A stretch of 64,000 nt of DNA, from positions 102,705,647-102,769,646 of the forward strand of contig CAKMRJ010005523.1 in assembly GCA_928212115.1 (NCBI GenBank). Direction: 5' to 3'. Both the position numbers and the translations under genes were made by a program. The first letter of the stretch is position 1. Every line of letters begins with the position of its first letter. This stretch comes from Lactuca virosa (taxonomy: Eukaryota > Streptophyta > Magnoliopsida > Asterales > Asteraceae). Below the pieces are notes generated by a model. It searched no databases. It was not told the origin of the DNA and saw nothing but the letters and a program-made list of their open reading frames with translations. Of the stretch, positions 46,231 to 57,359 are shown piece by piece.

Positions 46231-46908
46231 CATCACCACCACCCGCCACCACCACCCATCACTAACCACCACCATCGCCACCAACCACCACCCACCACCC
46301 ACCACCTATAACTACCCACCACCCATCACCACCGCCTGCCACCACCACCCACAATCACTACTTACCATCCATCACCACCACCACCCATCACTACCCCACC
46401 ACCACCCGCCACCACCACCCATCACTAACCACCACCACCAACCACCACCCACCACCCATCACCCATCACCATCACCACCACCAACCACCACCTGCCACCA
46501 CCACCACCCACTGCCATCACCACTCAACCACCACCACCCGCCACCACCACCTGCCTCCACTGCCCGCCACCACCACCAACAACCATTGCCTACCACCCAT
46601 CACCACCACCCGCCACTACCACCCATCACTACCCACCACCACCAACCTATACCCACCACCCATCACTACCCACCACCCACCACCACTCACCACCCACCCA
46701 CCACAACCACCACCCACCACCACAACCACCACCCACCACCCGCTGCCACCACCCATCACTACCCACCACCACCTGCCACCACCACCTGCCACCACCACCA
46801 TCCACCCACCACAACCACCACCACCACCAACCACCACCCGACCACCATCATCACCACTCGCCACCACCACCCACACCCACCCACCACCCACGAAAACCAC
46901 CACCCATC
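46231..46908. repeat. CCACC-rich low-complexity array (about 680 bp)
   Basis: Almost only C, A and a few T/G on the plus strand: irregular CCACCACCACCC and CCCATCACT units. The strand bias is extreme. ORFs over it (His/Pro/Thr on plus, Gly/Val/Trp on minus) are by-products. Confidence 0.95.
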
Positions 46909-47215
46909 ACTATCACATGTGATTAAATACATCAGAATAACTATTGGATCGAGAACACGAAAATTAATTTTGTCCATATAAATCATATGTGATTAGATAT
47001 ATTTTAATCACGTATGACTATATACATGCGACCTGCTATTGAATTGACAACAAGAAAATACATGTTGTCTACATAAATCATTAATGTTAGACATATATAA
47101 TCACATGTGATTATATGTATGTAATCACATATGATTTATGTGAACAAGATTCGTTTTCATGTTATCGATTCAATATTTGTTCTCGTGTGTTTAATCACAT
47201 GTGATTATCTTTATT
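46909..47215. repeat. Dispersed AATCACATGTGATT palindromes
   Basis: At least five copies of a 14-bp palindrome AATCACATGTGATT, exact or with one or two changes, 25-80 bp apart (for example near 46912, 46985, 47100, 47125 and 47190). Confidence 0.75.
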
Positions 47216-47619
47216 AAATCAAATATTATTTATTTGGACAATTCATTTTCGCATACTCGATTCAATAGTTATTTTTATTTATTTAATCAATGTGATTATG
47301 TTATTCACATATAAATATTAATGACAATAATTTTTATTTTTTATTTATTTAAACAAATGTTGATTTTTTAAATAATCACATGCAATCAACCGTGACTGAA
47401 CTTGATGACGTTGCCGGTTTGCAACAATCTGAGTAGCATCTTTGCGAGCCTATGAAAGAAATTCAAGTATCCAACTAAACTTAGTCGAATCAGAAGAAAT
47501 CATATAGATATGTAAAGTGTAATCATCCTAAAAGTGCAGGAGGCAAAGACCATGATTATTGGTGATTGATGAACCATGATAGAGAGATGCTTACTTCTAA
47601 GTTTAACTTAGGAAGACAG
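47216..47619. other. Non-coding segment before LTR E
   Basis: AT-rich; I see no gene or clear repeat. Confidence 0.45.
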
Positions 47620-49850
47620 TGTAACGCCCATGTTTCTAGGCTAGGCATTAATATTGACATAATGGTCTAGGTTAACCTTTGTAACTCATTTAGAAGAAAT
47701 GAAAAGGAATTATGTGAATATTATGTGAATTATGTGTTTTATGCTTAATTATTAGGGTTTAATTAATTAAGAATAAAAATAAGCGTCAAAATTTTAGATA
47801 AAGCCGATATCTATTAAGAAACTTGTAGTGGGCGTGACAAGGATTACGGATATATAAAGAATGCCGAAATTCGAGTTATAACGAAGAAGTTATGACCTGT
47901 CGAAGTTTCACGATAAACCGGCACGGTGCCGAATGTCGTAAAAAGTGAGTTTTTGATAAAATACTTTTTAGCCTCAGTGATCTAAACGAAACTCGTAGTG
48001 TTCGTTAAACCGAGAGTAGGTATAAAAAGGAACACCCAAATCTGACTTCGTATGGGGAAGTTATGATTTTTCGAAGTTTCAGCTTAGCAGTAGACAGCTA
48101 AAAACTCGAATTTTAGATCGAGTGATTTTTAACCGACACGACCTAAACGAGAATCGAAGGTCTCGTCATTAGTATCACAACGGTAAAAAGTCTGACGAAA
48201 ACGGACGTCGGATGAAGAAGTTATGAATTTTTAACAAATTTCCTGTCCCGGTCTGTTAAAAATAATAATTTAAAAATTAAAGTCAAAATTAGCCGACGAA
48301 GTCTAAACGAAAGTTGTAGAGCGTAATTTTACCTACGCGTGCATATAAAGAACGTCAAAAACGGAGCTCGTATGCGAAAGTTATGGATTTTAGAAGTTTT
48401 TGCACAAAAATCGAGAAAATTCGCATAGTCACGTTTTTGCCACGTCACCTTCGCTTAGAGCATGCCACGTGTCCGAAGCGGTCCAATGCATGTCTGACGC
48501 GTGTCCTCTTTCACGTGTCCGAGCCTTCGCGAGAGTGCCACGAACCCCCTACTTCGGACCCTAGGCCGCGGTCCAATCAGGAGGCGACACCGAGGCTTCG
48601 CACGCGCAGACCATGTGCGAGCACATGCGCACCCTCGCCCAGCTGCTGTCGCGTGGCCTTCTCTCCTGATGCCACCTGCCCTCGCCTGATGACTCCCCTC
48701 CTGAACCGACCTTCGGACCCCCCCTATTTCCCCTATAAATAGAAGGGTCATGCGAGCCTTCTCGGCTATAATGGGGAAATTGCCACTTTTAGCCCCTTTC
48801 TTCATATTTTCTTCATCTTAACATTCCCCAAAGCCCCGGTATCGATTATAACCCCCGGAATACGCCACGAAGAGCCCGAGAAGCCCGAAAATTTTATCTT
48901 TTCGGTTTCGAAGCCCGACCCTTGCAGAGCCCGGTTTTTCAATAAAACTCCCGGTTTTATTAGAAACGATCGTTTTAGGAAATGAATTGCTGCCCGATAT
49001 TCATTAAATCAGGTGAGTGTATAGTCACTTTCACCTTACACATAGATATGAAGTATTTACCTTAAAATACGTGCTATGTGTAAATATATTAATTGTTTAT
49101 TTGAGGTGACTGTTGAATTGATGTTTTATACAAGTTTTAAACTGTATATATATTTTTATCTACAAATATGTTGGGTAAAACATGGGTAGATAAATTAGAT
49201 GATGTGTGATGAAATAAAAGTGATGAGAGGTATCGATGTTTAAGATGATCTAGTCATCTAGCAGAGTATAGACAACGGCCACAAACTATTTTAGATAGTC
49301 CAGTGGAACGTTAGTAGACTTGTAATCGGTACGTATGTTTGAACTATATGTTCATAAAGTGTTCTTGAACTATATGTTCCTTAGGTGTTTTTGAACTATG
49401 TGTTCATCCGTTAGTTCTTCTTTTTGACACTATTACGTGTCGGGGTACGGGAGCGTATGGGAGTACTTTATCAGTATTTTCCCTATACTTTTATTTGGAA
49501 GAGCTTTGGAGTCTTTGTTCTTTTATGAAGTGATCGAACGAGCTTCATGAGTTAGTGATATAGATCATGAGTTAAATAGTGGGTGTGTGATGAAAAGTGA
49601 GTTGGATAGATGAGATGATCAGTGATATAGATCATGAGTTGAAAGTGAGTGGTGAAATATGGGAAAAGCTTTTACCCAAACGTTGGCGTGAGTGGTGCAA
49701 TATGAGAAAAGCCCTTACCCAACGTTGACCCCCGTCATTCAGCAGAGTAGGGATGACAACCATGGACTGTTCTAGACGGTCTGTGGAACACTAGCAGGCT
49801 CGCAACCTGTAGGTGTTAATGGACTAGAGTGTTCATTCGCTGTACTCTAT
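47620..49850 (+). mobile_element. Element E: LTR or LTR fragment related to D
   Basis: Starts TGTAACGCCC at 47620 like D. It shares with D the 'gaagttatgaattt' units and the same TATA context. Downstream it has three GAACTATATGTTC-like hairpins (about 49340-49410) and two copies of a 'cagcagagta...ggaac' unit (49255-49340, 49740-49800). I could not find a matching TGTTACA-type end, PBS or coding region, so the right limit is uncertain and it may be truncated. Confidence 0.6.
48734..48741 (+). promoter_or_regulatory. TATA box of LTR E
   Basis: CCCCTATAAATAGAAG, preceded by a GC-rich stretch. Same arrangement as D on the opposite strand. Confidence 0.6.
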
Positions 49851-51221
49851 TCCCCTCATGATTGCCTTTAGTGCATGTATGGCTGGGGAAACCCCTTAGT
49901 ATGTTCATCAGCTGTATGGAAAACCCATTGACATGTATTGCGGCGTGGGAAATACCGTCGATGAATCGGCCTCCTGTAACTCGATCTCCAATCGGTCTCC
50001 TACAACTCAATTTTAGTTCATCGGTATTCATTGGAGATTCTAGACCTACAAACTGATTTCAATTTGTAAGGTATGGTCTCGATTTTTCTTGAATGTTGCT
50101 GTGAAGATAAAGGCTGATGATGGAGTCGCTTCTTTTTTTTTCTCTACTCACTGAGACAACGCCCCATTTGTCCTCCATCTTCTTCAAAGTTCACATTATG
50201 CCATCGTCTCTATCTCCATCTTACCACTGATTGCTTTCATTGTCTTCCGGCCGCCTTCATCGTCGATAGCTTAACACAACCATTTGTACTTGCCCCTGGT
50301 AAGATACTAAACTTCCCTGCATCTATCTAGGGTTCTTGTTTTTGTATATTTTCTAAATATTTTTATCATTGTTTTGAATTTTTTTCCAATACGATTACTC
50401 CCTTCCATGTCTCGATCTGGAACTTTCATGATTTTTTTTGCATACAATTAGTGTTGAATCTTTGAAGAAATTGATAACCCAATTAGAGATCAGAAGGCTT
50501 GACTGAATTTATTAGATAATCGTTGGTTGCTTAACGACGTTAATTTACTTGCATTTAGTGTTTCTAGTTATTGGTGATTGTCATCGGTGATTAGAGTTGT
50601 TTTCGATAGAAATAAACTTTTTGTAAATTAGATGAAGATTTGTTTTTTAAATGTCTTGTGAATTCGTATCATATAAAAAAGATAGACATATAACCTTGGT
50701 TTTAGAGATTGAAACCTAATGCTTTCAAATTCAATGGTATATAATATTTTTTCTATTTAATTCTTTCTTTCTTTCTAGTACAAATTCAAATTCTAATCTC
50801 ACTTGATTGGTGTCTAAATTTATGACCATCAATCACAATGAATTCCAAACAAACAAACAGATCGAGTAACAACAAAGGCTGTGAAGGGTATATACAAGTA
50901 ATATTAGTCATATTTTACTTATATATTTATCAATGAATAAAATTGTTTTGGTTTCTTTTGATTATCAGTAACTTCAAACAAATTCATCACACAATCAACC
51001 TTCCTCTTGAAAGATAGCCAAACAGACCTGGAATCATATTCACAGGAAAAGATTATGCACGGAAATTGATTGAAATCAATGATATAAGGGTATTTGAATA
51101 TGGGTTTTTGTGGAGGTCCTTTGGAGTTGTTTGAGAAGATGAAAGGTAAAGAATTTGAGCTAGAGGAGAATGAAAGTTGTATTATGTTCTATATTTTTTC
51201 AGATGTAAGTTATATTATATT
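49851..51221. other. Unassigned non-coding DNA with gene-like composition
   Basis: CT-rich tracts, a CCCTG|GTAAG-like donor near 50300 and T-rich stretches resemble a plant 5' UTR with an intron. Exon-like stretches near 51000-51180 lack a long ORF. It could be a decayed gene or a captured fragment; I do not recognise it. Confidence 0.35.
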
Positions 51222-51444
51222 TTGATGAATTCATTTATGACAGAATGTATATTTTATTTATTAATAGCAGTGTATTCATTTGTGAATAGAGTGTATTCAT
51301 TTGTGAATATCAGTTGATTCATGTGTGAATGAATGTATTTATTTATGATTAGCGATATTCATTTATTCATTTGTAAATAGCAGGGTTTTCATTTGTTAAT
51401 AACAATGTATTCATTTGTGAATAACAGTGTAATCAAGTGTGAAT
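51222..51444. repeat. ATTCATTTGTGAATA minisatellite
   Basis: About nine imperfect units of roughly 22 bp around TATTCATTTGTGAATA, itself a near-palindrome (ATTCA/TGAAT). It directly abuts the 5' LTR of F. Confidence 0.85.
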
Positions 51445-51486
51445 ATGTAACACCCAGTATCAGAAAGGCCAAGAAAAGAAAGGAAA

Positions 51487-52540
51487 AGCTCTAAGTCAAG
51501 GAGTCAACTCGTCGAGTCCAGGGAAGAACTCGACGAGTCGGAGCGGGATCTGGGTCATAGAGTAAGTGACCGACTCGGCGAGTCGGCAAGTGGACTCGGC
51601 GAGTCTGGTCTGGGCGAGAAAAACCCTAATCTTAGGGTTTGCACCCTATATAAAGAACATCATATCCCTCCCTCAGCCTCTTTACCACCCTTTTTAGATC
51701 CAGAAACCCTAAATCGTGAGTGAGAGTCCTTGGGAGCAATTTGAAGCTTAGATAAGTGGTTTTTGTGAAGAGATCTTGAAGATCAAGAAGCTTGGATCAA
51801 GGGGATTTACAAAGATTTGGATTATTCTTCAGTGGGAGGTCATCTTGGAGGTAATAAGCTGTTACCTTCACCTTTTTTGCATCTAGATCTATTCTTGAAT
51901 GAGATTTTGGGGCTATTTTGGTAAGATTGAGATCTATTTCGGGTTTGGGGCTTAGATCTGAGGTTGCTACTTCAGATCTAGGGTTGTGATGGTCCAGAAT
52001 GTCTTAAAGCAGCAGTCAATGAATTGTTGGTGAAGCCCCTTTGTCTTAAACCCTAGCCCTAGAGTGTTTTGGGCCTTTAGCTCCTTGGTTTCACGTAAAG
52101 TTTGCAACTTTACGTGGAGGTTAGACTTTAGAAGAGTGGATCTATGGGTTGGAGCCCCTGCATGGCTCGAAAAGCCACTGTATAGATTAAGGACTGACGA
52201 GACTCGGCGAGTCACATGGGTGGACTTGGCGAGTTGTATGATGATGGACAGGGACTCGACGAGTTGGAAGAACAACTCGGCGAGTCTGTTGAAGATTGTC
52301 GTGGACTCGATGAGTCTGTTCTTGGACTCGACGAGTCAGGTCGCAGACCCCCCAACCTCTTCTGGTTAAGGCACAGATTAGTGAGTTGAGTGGTGACTCA
52401 GTGAGTTAGACAGGATGAGACTCAGAGATCGTTGAACTCGACGAGTCTTGGGGTGACTCGGCAAGTTGAGTCGTATTATGATGGTTTCTGAGTTTAAGAA
52501 CTCGACGAGTCTATGGGTTGACGCAGCGAGTAGAGTCAAT
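51487..52540. repeat. ACTCG-N-CGAGT palindrome cluster, element F LTR
   Basis: Multiple exact and near-exact copies (for example 51487, 51528, 51572, 51594, 52255, 52275), as in A and C. Confidence 0.9.
51647..51654 (+). promoter_or_regulatory. TATA box of F LTR
   Basis: TATATAAA in CACCCTATATAAAGAAC, after an 'aaaccctaa' motif. C has a comparable CCCTATTT box at the matching LTR position. Confidence 0.65.
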
Positions 52541-52749
52541 CAGGAAGGTTGACTTTGGCCAGGACTTTGACTTTGACCGATTGACTTCAAGGGTATTATG
52601 GTAATTTGGATATTTATGTCAATGGTTCATTGATGGCTTTAGGTGTTGAAGTTTGGAGCAGTAATTCGGGGTTATGCTTTCGTGGTTCAGCTTCAGCAGT
52701 AGGAGGTGAGTCTACGGCCACAAAGCCGACCCATTTAGTTTATGTATGG

Positions 52750-53215
52750 TAGGAAGACCCGGGGGTTAGCCCTAGGCATTATGCATGAAAGACCAGGAGG
52801 AGGCTCCTGGCACACAGTATGTTATTATCTATGGTAGGAAGACCCGGGGGTTAGCCCTAGGCATTATGCATGAAAGACCAGGAGGAGGCTCCTGGCATAC
52901 AGTATGTTATTATGTATGGTAGGAAGACCCGGGGGTTAGCCCTAGGCAACATGTATGAAAGACCAGGAGGAGGCTCCTGACACACTGTATACTATTAGGA
53001 ATGAAAGACCAGGATGTGGCTCCTGGCACACTGTATGCTGAGTAGCCTAGTAGAGTAGTATGTATAGTTGTCTTTGTGATGATTACATGGAAGACCAGGG
53101 GGTGGCCCTTGGCACTTGTCTGTAAGACCCAGGGAGTGGCCCCCAGACTTGACAAGAAAGACCACGTACGGCCCATGGCAATACAGCAAGACTATGTTTG
53201 GCACATAGCACCTTA
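52750..53215 (+). repeat. LTR hairpin array of element F (11 units)
   Basis: Same unit types and order as A: alternating CCCGGGG- and CCAGGAG/CTCCTGG-type units, then CCAGGG, CCCAGGG, CCACGTA/CCCATGG-type and CTATGT/ACATAG. The CCACGTG/CCCGTGG unit of A appears here as CCACGTA/CCCATGG, with changes in both arms. Confidence 0.82.
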
Positions 53216-53552
53216 CTTGATTATGGATATATTTGTTATGTATGGCTCATGGTTACGTGTGGCATGTATGGATCAGTTTATATGTATGATATATGGTATC
53301 TGGGGGAACTCACTAAGCTTCGTGCTTACGGTTTTCAGTTATTTGTTTCAGGTATTAACGTTTTTCCAAAGAAGGAGCTCGGGGCGATCGCAGCGCATCA
53401 CACCATGTTTTCCGCACTGGATGATCTTTGGGATTTAAAACTCTGATAATTGTTTTATTAAGAATGTTATTAAATGATTGAGCAAGATTTATTAAGCGGT
53501 TTTTAATTAATCAAAACGAAATTTTTGGTCTTAAATTTTGGGATGTTACAAG

Positions 53553-53566
53553 TTGGTATCAGAGCC
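53553..53566 (+). promoter_or_regulatory. Element F primer binding site
   Basis: TTGGTATCAGAGCC, 2 bp after the LTR end. Confidence 0.92.
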
Positions 53567-54509
53567 CTGGTTTGAGGGATTCGGACACACCCTCGGGGGT
53601 GTCTGGACTCAAATCGAGGGATTAAAAGCTTTTTACAAGAAAATGGTTTTCTAAAAGATAAGTTAAAGGAGTTTTGAGAAAGAACGAATTGTGTGATGTG
53701 CGCGACCGGCCGAGCTCAAGTAAGTATTCCCCAAAGTACCTATACAATTTTATGTTATGTTTATCAGCTTCAGTAGAACAACATGCTATAATAGGGCTAA
53801 GGACCTAGGAATGATGCCTTATGTGCCTGCTTTATGTGTTTCAACTTATGAGAATTGAATGCTAGTATTGAGTAGACAGCAGCAGGATAGCCTGTTTAGG
53901 TTATGCCTGATAGTATGAGCTTACAATTGTAAGCTAGTACAGTTTCCTGTTATGAGGATAGGATTGCTTGATATCGTTCCCTTTGTCTGAATGTTGCACG
54001 CTTTGTGCTATGTGGGACTCTGAGTAATGGGAGTTAGCCATTAGGTGGATACGTTACGTCACATGTGATCAGGGTTGAATAATCTCAGAGTGCTGGATTT
54101 GGCCCTATTGCGCAGCTCTCGTCTGAGTCTAACCGTTGTAGGGACGAGTCTTTTACTCGAATGATTATCTGAGCCTCGCCACATGTGATGGTATTCAGGT
54201 GATGACTAATTGGCGTTACGAGGAGGCCTTCAGCAGCTGAGGACTGGTTTGGTTAGAGTCAGAGATTTCCCTAGGGCAAGCCCAGGATAAGAGTGGCAGA
54301 GTGCAACAGAAGTAGAAGGGACTTGGTGAAGTCGAAGCAATCCTTGAGGAAAGTACGGATAGATGTGGAAGGTAGTATGAGCCCGTACTACTGAAAGCAG
54401 AGGATCCGTACTCGGGTCAAGGAGGGCCGAGATAGAACCAGGAAACTTGTAGTATGTGAGACCTTCTGAGGTTACGTGTGACCCTGACGATTATGTGTTT
54501 CGTTTCAGA
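53567..54509 (+). other. Element F leader with predicted intron 53720-54508
   Basis: Donor GCTCAA|GTAAGTATTCC at 53720 and acceptor TTTCGTTTCAG ending at 54508, one base before the gag ATG at 54510 (789 nt). No ORF of note. Confidence 0.6.
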
Positions 54510-55614
54510 ATGGTGATGATTACGTGACATGGAGCAGGAGGATCAGGATCTGGGTCAGTATCAGGATCAGGCTTAGAGGCAGGATCCGAGCAGGTTGATG
54601 ACGGGCTACGCGATTTCATCGCGTCTGAGATCACGAGAGGTATCCTTGAGTCGACCCCGATCATTTTCGGGTCGATCAAGGAAGGGATTATTGAGCTGAT
54701 TGAGGATCGCCTCAGAGCGTTCCGAAGTGATATGGCATCCAGCCAGTCAGGATCGCGCACACTGTCCTTCAAGGATTTCAGGGGGAGAGTGGCGCGCCAG
54801 ACTTCCACGGGGTGAAGGACCCCATTGTTGCCAGGAATGGATTGCAGACATTGAGTCTGCACATGTGACGAGCTTCTGTCCTGAGGGGTCGAAGGTTCGA
54901 TTTGCTGCAGGATGCTTGAGGGACAGAGCTAGAGATTGGTGGGAGTCAGTTGGTGATTCCTTGGGAGCCTCAGCCATTGAGGCTATGACCTGGTCCGACT
55001 TTGTGACCAGGTTTAGGGCGGAGTTTGCGCCGGCTGTGGAGCTTCAACAGCTGGCCAGGGAGTTCCTATACATGAGACAGACGACAGAGTCGGTGGCAGA
55101 GATTACCGCCAAGTTCCAGGAGAGGGCATTATTGGTGCCTCAGTATGCAGGGGATGAGGAGATGCGGAGGACCCGCTATCATGACATGTTGAGAGCTGAT
55201 ATTCAGGAGCATGTCAGCTTCTCGGCATGCCCGACCCTGGACTCTATGATTTCCAGGGCGCGGGAAAGGGAGATTGATTTGGAGCACATTGCGAAGAGGA
55301 GGTCGGATCAGATGCATACTTTGGAGGGTCCCGGGAAGAGACCCAAGACTTCAGATCAGCGATTAGTAGGATGGCAGGGCCGAAGTCAGTGCAGCACGTG
55401 CTGGAAACTGCACGAGGGAGTTTGTCGTTCCAGGAGTTCAGGCTGCTACAAGTGTGGCAGTGATGGTCACGTCAGCAAGGACTGCCCACAGGGGGCAAGC
55501 CCATTATGTTTTCACTGCAATCAGGTGGGCCACAAGAAGGCCGACTGACCGATGATGAGGGGAGGAGCAGGGAGTGCATTTGCCCCAACAACTTTGAGGT
55601 TTACGGATGGGTGA
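54510..55614 (+). pseudogene. gag: Element F Gag
   Basis: ATG at 54510, stopped at codon 6 by TGA (probably from CGA), then open: GLRDFIASEITRG and IEDRLRAFRSDM. Indels between 54780 and 54840 disturb the frame, which is re-established from about 54830 (RDRARDWWESVGDS, DFVTRFRAEFAPA, AREREIDLEH). Zinc-finger region: CSTCWKLHEGVC (Trp for Gly), intact CYKCGSDGHVSKDC, and a third finger whose final Cys codon is TGA (55546-55548). The natural end is TGA at 55612-55614. Confidence 0.85.
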
Positions 55615-56554
55615 GAGGGTAGGGCCTTGTAGTGACGGATGAGGGAGATCTGGATTACAGCAGGGAATGTTGCAGGTATGTATCAATGGCTATTTTCGAT
55701 TATATATCTATTATGATTGTTCTTACCTCGGTCTCGGGTGATAGTACGTATGAGTCATCTCTCTGCTTGTATTCAGATTGTATTTTCAGAATCGTCATAT
55801 GCCAATTGCATACCAGAAATTATTAGTAGCTAGTGTAAGGTCATCATTCACTTCGGGTTCGAAGTATCCAGTATTATCTCGGTTACGGCCGAAAACGGTT
55901 CAGGAGCGTTACGTTGAGGTCGGTGGGCAGGGTCCATGGAGTAGGCATCCACCATCATCAGGGTTCGGTGGTTCTAGTCTTGGTGTTTGGGGATAGCTTT
56001 TGGAAGCATCAAGGGAAGTGGTCTATCACTGAAGAGGTTGCTCTGAGCATTAGTTATTCCGACCTTAAGGACGACAGTTGAGCTCAGGGGATTATCAGTA
56101 TCGGGGATGCAGGAAGTGTTCATCCAGTATTCGGTATTTGGAGTGGGCTAGTGACGGATCGCTAGCAATATTAAGGCGATGGTAGTTATCATGCCTTTTT
56201 GGGTAAGGGAGGAAGGAATGGAAATCCTCTGATTTTCGCGTGCCGTGAAGACTTAGCCGAAGCTAAGTGGGGGAGAAGCAATCATGTCATGGGAGCAGAA
56301 GCGGTTTTGAAACTGGGATAAGTTTCGCTCTCCTGTCAGGGAGAAAGATGACCCAGGTGACTGTATGAATTGAGGATAGTGTGAATTGGAAGTTCGGAAA
56401 ACTTGCCAATTGTGAGATCGCATTCGCGGGATGTCTAATAGTAGGTTTCAGAAGAATCAGTTGGGAGTTTCAGTTAGGGCATGAGTACGGCTTGGGGTAT
56501 TAGATTGTGTTTGTATGCTCAATTATGGGTATGTACGGATTAGTAGTGAGCGAA
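55615..56554 (+). other. Element F non-coding interior
   Basis: Collinear with 20489-21440 of element A and without pol motifs. Ends in AAAGACC, the start of the internal hairpin array, where copia G inserted. Confidence 0.7.
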
Positions 56555-56559
56555 AGACC

Positions 56560-57346
56560 TGTTGGATATAGTGTCTAAGTCCATAACTTTATTTGGTATG
56601 TACTTGACCCGACCCGGCATGGTCCATTTGGGTTGCATGGCATTGCAATACTTGGATAGACTAAATGAGAGAATAAGGCACTTATGGTTATTAATATATT
56701 ATAAGTTCTAATATATTAATAATAGTATTATTTAATTAGTATTGATCAAGTATTAATCTGGGATTAATTTGGTGATCAAAGTGAGACTAATTAAATATAT
56801 AGGGTTGATTATGACAATCATCAATTCTTTTATGGTGGATTGATGATCCATGGTTATGGGTTATGGATGTAACCATATGGAGCTCCATGGATAGTCCATG
56901 GGAGTTACAAATCCATGGGTCATGGGAAATCAAGAGTCATGACAATTAAGGGCATTCATGTGTAAACCCTAATTGTGACAACACTATAAAAGGAACCCTA
57001 TGGCTAGCAAAATCATGACCTAGTGGACATAGTGTTACTAGAGAGGGCATAACCGATTTTGAGTGCTAGAAGTATTCTCTCAAGTTATTCCAAGTTTTGT
57101 GGTGTTGTGTGAAGCATTTGAGGCACAACATTTGGGGTGCTAGGCTCACAAAGTCTTGAAGGAATCCAAGCAACAACAAGGTATGTATTTCTACTAGTTT
57201 TATGTTCTATGTAATCCCCATGCCATGCTAGTTAGGAAATAACCTTGAAAAGAAATTTGCATGTATATATATAGAGAAAACATAGATTCAAGGTTATTAG
57301 GGTTGCATGTACACTTAGGAAGTGTTAGAATGCTCAAAACCCATCA
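56560..57346 (+). mobile_element. Element G 5' LTR
   Basis: 787 bp, TGTTGGATATAG to AACCCATCA. TATA box TATAAAA at 56985-56991. A strong donor AACAAG|GTATGT at 57181 lies in the downstream part. Confidence 0.95.
56985..56991 (+). promoter_or_regulatory. TATA box of G LTR
   Basis: ACACTATAAAAGGAACC; the solo copia LTR has ACACTATATAAAGAACC at the same place. Confidence 0.75.
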
Positions 57347-57347
57347 G

Positions 57348-57359
57348 TGGTATCAGAGC
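57348..57359 (+). promoter_or_regulatory. Element G primer binding site
   Basis: TGGTATCAGAGC one base after the LTR end, complementary to initiator tRNA-Met. Confidence 0.92.

Larger units (their letters stand above)
51446..53550 (+). mobile_element. Element F 5' LTR
   Basis: 2105 bp, TGTAACACCCAG to GGGATGTTACA. Modules: ACTCG-N-CGAGT cluster (51487-52540), TATA box 51647-51654, hairpin array (52750-53215) and the conserved 3' end. Confidence 0.92.
51446..56559 (+). mobile_element. Element F: second gag-only gypsy element, cut by copia G
   Basis: 5' LTR 51446-53550, PBS 53553-53566, leader, gag 54510-55614, then the same non-coding interior as A until copia G interrupts at 56560. The remaining interior and 3' LTR lie beyond the window. 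It has the same structure as A: no pol directly after gag. Confidence 0.88.

Noticed and set aside
46586..46981. Long His/Pro/Thr and Gly/Val/Trp ORFs on both strands
   Set aside because: They are translations of the CCACC array; no real composition, start context or domain.
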